A stretch of DNA of 25,069 bases from contig JAVVHH010000047.1 of assembly GCA_032249615.1 (NCBI GenBank), forward strand, positions 1-25,069, read 5' to 3'. The notes beneath the pieces are model-generated. The model saw only the letters and a list, made by a program, of their open reading frames with translations, ran no database searches and was not told the origin of the DNA. Shown piece by piece: positions 23,840-25,069 of this stretch. The DNA is from JAVVHH01 sp032249615 (GTDB taxonomy: Bacteria > Pseudomonadota > Alphaproteobacteria > Acetobacterales > Acetobacteraceae). A program made the position numbers and the translations under genes. The stretch's first letter is position 1; every line of letters begins with the position of its first letter.

Positions 23840-24355
23840 TCAGCTCCGCCCCGCCGCAACGCCGCCGCGAGACATGATGTCTCCGACGGCGGCATCGATC
23901 CGCGCCGAGTCGGGAGACCGGCCGGTGAGGCGCGACACCACCGCGGTCGCGGTCTCGCTCGCCACCTGGCGCAGCGCCCCCATCGCCTCTTGCCGCGCCG
24001 CGGAGATCCGCTGCTCGGCTTCGGCGAGTTGCCGTTCCAATTGCTCGTTGTCGATGCGCGCCTGCTCTGCCGCTTCGCGCTTGGCGGCGTCCGACGCCTT
24101 GCTGACTTGGGCTTGCGCCTCGGCCGACGCGGAGCGACCACGTTCGGCGATCTCCGCCGCAGACCGGTCGGCCTCCTCCTTCGCTCGGCGCGCGCTCTCG
24201 AGATCCATCGAGATCCGCTGCTCGCGCATCTCGATCACGCCGCCCACGTGCGGCAGCGCCCAGAACCGAAGTGCCGCATAGAGCGCGGCGAAGATGATGA
24301 ACATCCAGACGACCTGCGAGATCGTCAGCGGATTGGCAAAGTCGAGCTGGGGCAT
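23840..24355 (-). CDS. F0F1 ATP synthase subunit b' (second b-type subunit)
   Basis: A 171-residue b' subunit, the partner of b in the heterodimeric stalk of phototrophic and many other alphaproteobacteria. It begins MPQLDFANPLTISQVVWMFIIFAALY with one membrane segment (about 12-33), then WALPHVGGVIEMREQRI, the family's characteristic start of the stalk helix, and a long charged coiled coil. Gene names vary (atpF', atpG, atpX), so no symbol is given. It lies between atpE and atpF. The space before it (24356-24421) holds a GC-rich hairpin that may lower its expression relative to atpE. Confidence 0.94.
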   Translation of the reverse strand: MPQLDFANPLTISQVVWMFIIFAALYAALRFWALPHVGGVIEMREQRISMDLESARRAKEEADRSAAEIAERGRSASAEAQAQVSKASDAAKREAAEQARIDNEQLERQLAEAEQRISAARQEAMGALRQVASETATAVVSRLTGRSPDSARIDAAVGDIMSRGGVAAGRS

Positions 24356-24377
24356 GCGCCTCGCGTCCGGCGGAGAA

Positions 24378-24399
24378 AGGCCGGCCTGTTGGCCGGCCT
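24378..24399 (-). promoter_or_regulatory. intercistronic hairpin between atpE and the b' gene
   Basis: On the minus strand AGGCCGGCC, a four-base AACA loop and GGCCGGCCT form a 9-bp GC stem followed by TTCTCC. It begins 22 bases after the atpE stop. It could act as a partial terminator or as a 3' stabiliser of the atpE message, helping to make more c subunit than b or b'. Function is inference from position and structure. Confidence 0.55.
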
Positions 24400-24421
24400 C
24401 CGACGAGTGTCGGGTTTTGTC

Positions 24422-24679
24422 TTAGGTGAACAGGATGAGGAAGGCGATCAGCAGCGCGAACAGCGCGACCGCTTCCGTCAGCGCGAAGCCGAGAATGCCG
24501 ATCGGGAACACGGCGTCGCGGGCTGACGGGTTGCGGGCGACCGACGAGACCATCGAGGAGAAGATGTTGCCGATGCCGATGCCAACGCCCGCAAGCGCGA
24601 TGACGGCGAGGCCGGCGCCAAGCGACTTGTAGGCAGCGACGGTGGCTTGGGCAGCAGCGGCAGCAGTTTGCGGGTCCAT
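24422..24679 (-). CDS. atpE: F0F1 ATP synthase subunit c
   Basis: An 85-residue proteolipid with two membrane helices (about 18-40 and 57-83) joined by the polar loop SVARNPSARDAV, whose ARNP contacts the gamma and epsilon subunits. The helix-packing repeat GVGIGIG is at 31-37. The ion-binding acid is E69 in GFALTEAVALF. The residue after it is alanine rather than serine or threonine, and the sodium-type glutamine of helix 1 is absent, so the ring should carry protons. Copies of this protein build the rotor ring. ATG at 24679 follows AGGA at about nine bases. Its gap to atpB is 49 bases. Confidence 0.97.
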   Translation of the reverse strand: MDPQTAAAAAQATVAAYKSLGAGLAVIALAGVGIGIGNIFSSMVSSVARNPSARDAVFPIGILGFALTEAVALFALLIAFLILFT

Positions 24680-24728
24680 AACTCAGGGTCCTTTCAGGTG
24701 ATGATGGGTGGTCACAACTGCACGAAGG

Positions 24729-25069
24729 TCAGTGCAGGTGCACCGCGTCGTGGAGATAGATGCACGTCAGGATCGCGAACACGTAGGCCTGAAGTGCTGC
24801 CACAAGGAGCTCGAACCCCTCGAGGATGACGTTGAGCGCCAGCGGCAGGACGCCAAGCGCCCCGGTAACGGCGCCCGCCCCCGCCAAGATCAGGATGAAG
24901 GTGCCGAACACTTCGAACATGACGTGCCCGGCCACCATGTTGGCGAAAAGACGGATGGAAAGGCTGACCGGCCGCGAGAGGTAGGAGATCACCTCGATCG
25001 GGATGATCAGCGGCGCCAGCAATTTCGGCGCCCCTTCCGGGAAGAAGTAGCTGAAGAAATGCAGGCCGT
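24729..25069 (-). CDS. atpB: F0F1 ATP synthase subunit a, N-terminus beyond window edge
   Basis: The frame stays open to the window edge, with about 113 C-terminal residues visible (typical full length about 245-250). The visible part starts GLHFFSYFFPEGAP and continues VPIEVISYLSRP-type sequence (here IIPIEVISYLSRP) and SLSIRLFANMVAGHVM. The arginine in SIRLFANM is the essential residue facing the c-ring glutamate. The C-terminal FELLVAALQAYVFAILTCIYLHDAVHLH is the usual end in alphaproteobacteria. Subunit a provides the two half-channels for protons. It leads into atpE downstream; upstream (probably atpI) is out of view. Confidence 0.97.
   Translation of the reverse strand, partial: GLHFFSYFFPEGAPKLLAPLIIPIEVISYLSRPVSLSIRLFANMVAGHVMFEVFGTFILILAGAGAVTGALGVLPLALNVILEGFELLVAALQAYVFAILTCIYLHDAVHLH

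Noticed and set aside
1..25069. Search for CRISPR arrays, tRNA or rRNA genes, insertion sequences and attachment sites
   Set aside because: No spaced direct repeats, no cloverleaf-like or rRNA-like stretch and no transposase or integrase motif were seen by eye; weak copies could be missed without computation.

Overview
The window is high-GC DNA that looks alphaproteobacterial. The strongest clue is the right end, where atpB-atpE-atpF'-atpF run on the minus strand with a duplicated b subunit (b and b'), the F0 layout of Rhodospirillales, Rhizobiales and Rhodobacterales. An UbiM-like ubiquinone hydroxylase, twin-arginine signal peptides on solute-binding proteins and GTG starts fit this. Acetobacteraceae or another Rhodospirillales family is my best guess, by inference only. 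I see no RNA gene, insertion sequence, phage gene or CRISPR array.

Left part (1-5994): the end of a short-chain dehydrogenase (SDR) cut by the window edge, a small HPP-family membrane protein, then on the minus strand a LysR regulator translationally coupled to a retinol-dehydrogenase-like SDR, and a carotenoid cleavage oxygenase with all four iron-binding histidines. Divergent from the oxygenase is a UbiH/COQ6-family flavin monooxygenase. The 301-base gap 3031-3331 holds only two doubtful tiny ORFs.

Centre (6251-20451): about 14 kb of tightly packed plus-strand genes that I read as a purine (nucleoside or oxidised base) scavenging cluster. A good sigma-54 promoter (GG-N10-GC) precedes a BMP-family nucleoside-type ABC importer (binding protein, double ATPase, two permeases). 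Next come a molybdenum hydroxylase made of a separate FAD subunit and a fused [2Fe-2S]-molybdenum subunit, and an 8-oxoguanine deaminase-like amidohydrolase. After a 121-base gap comes a complete branched-chain-amino-acid-type ABC importer (two ATPases, two permeases, binding protein). Many genes overlap by 1-17 bases, so translational coupling is likely. The double ATPase has no ATG, GTG or TTG codon before its Walker A motif and appears to start at CTG. The sigma-54 promoter suggests use of purines as a nitrogen source.

Right part (20474-25069): a perfect 13-bp hairpin closes the importer operon and covers the ribosome site and start codon of a TetR regulator. A DUF2852 membrane protein follows, behind an operator-like palindrome. 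A convergent terminator separates it from an orphan peptide-type (family 5) solute-binding protein on the minus strand. The end of the F0 ATP synthase operon follows, with its own intrinsic terminator and an intercistronic hairpin between atpE and atpF'.
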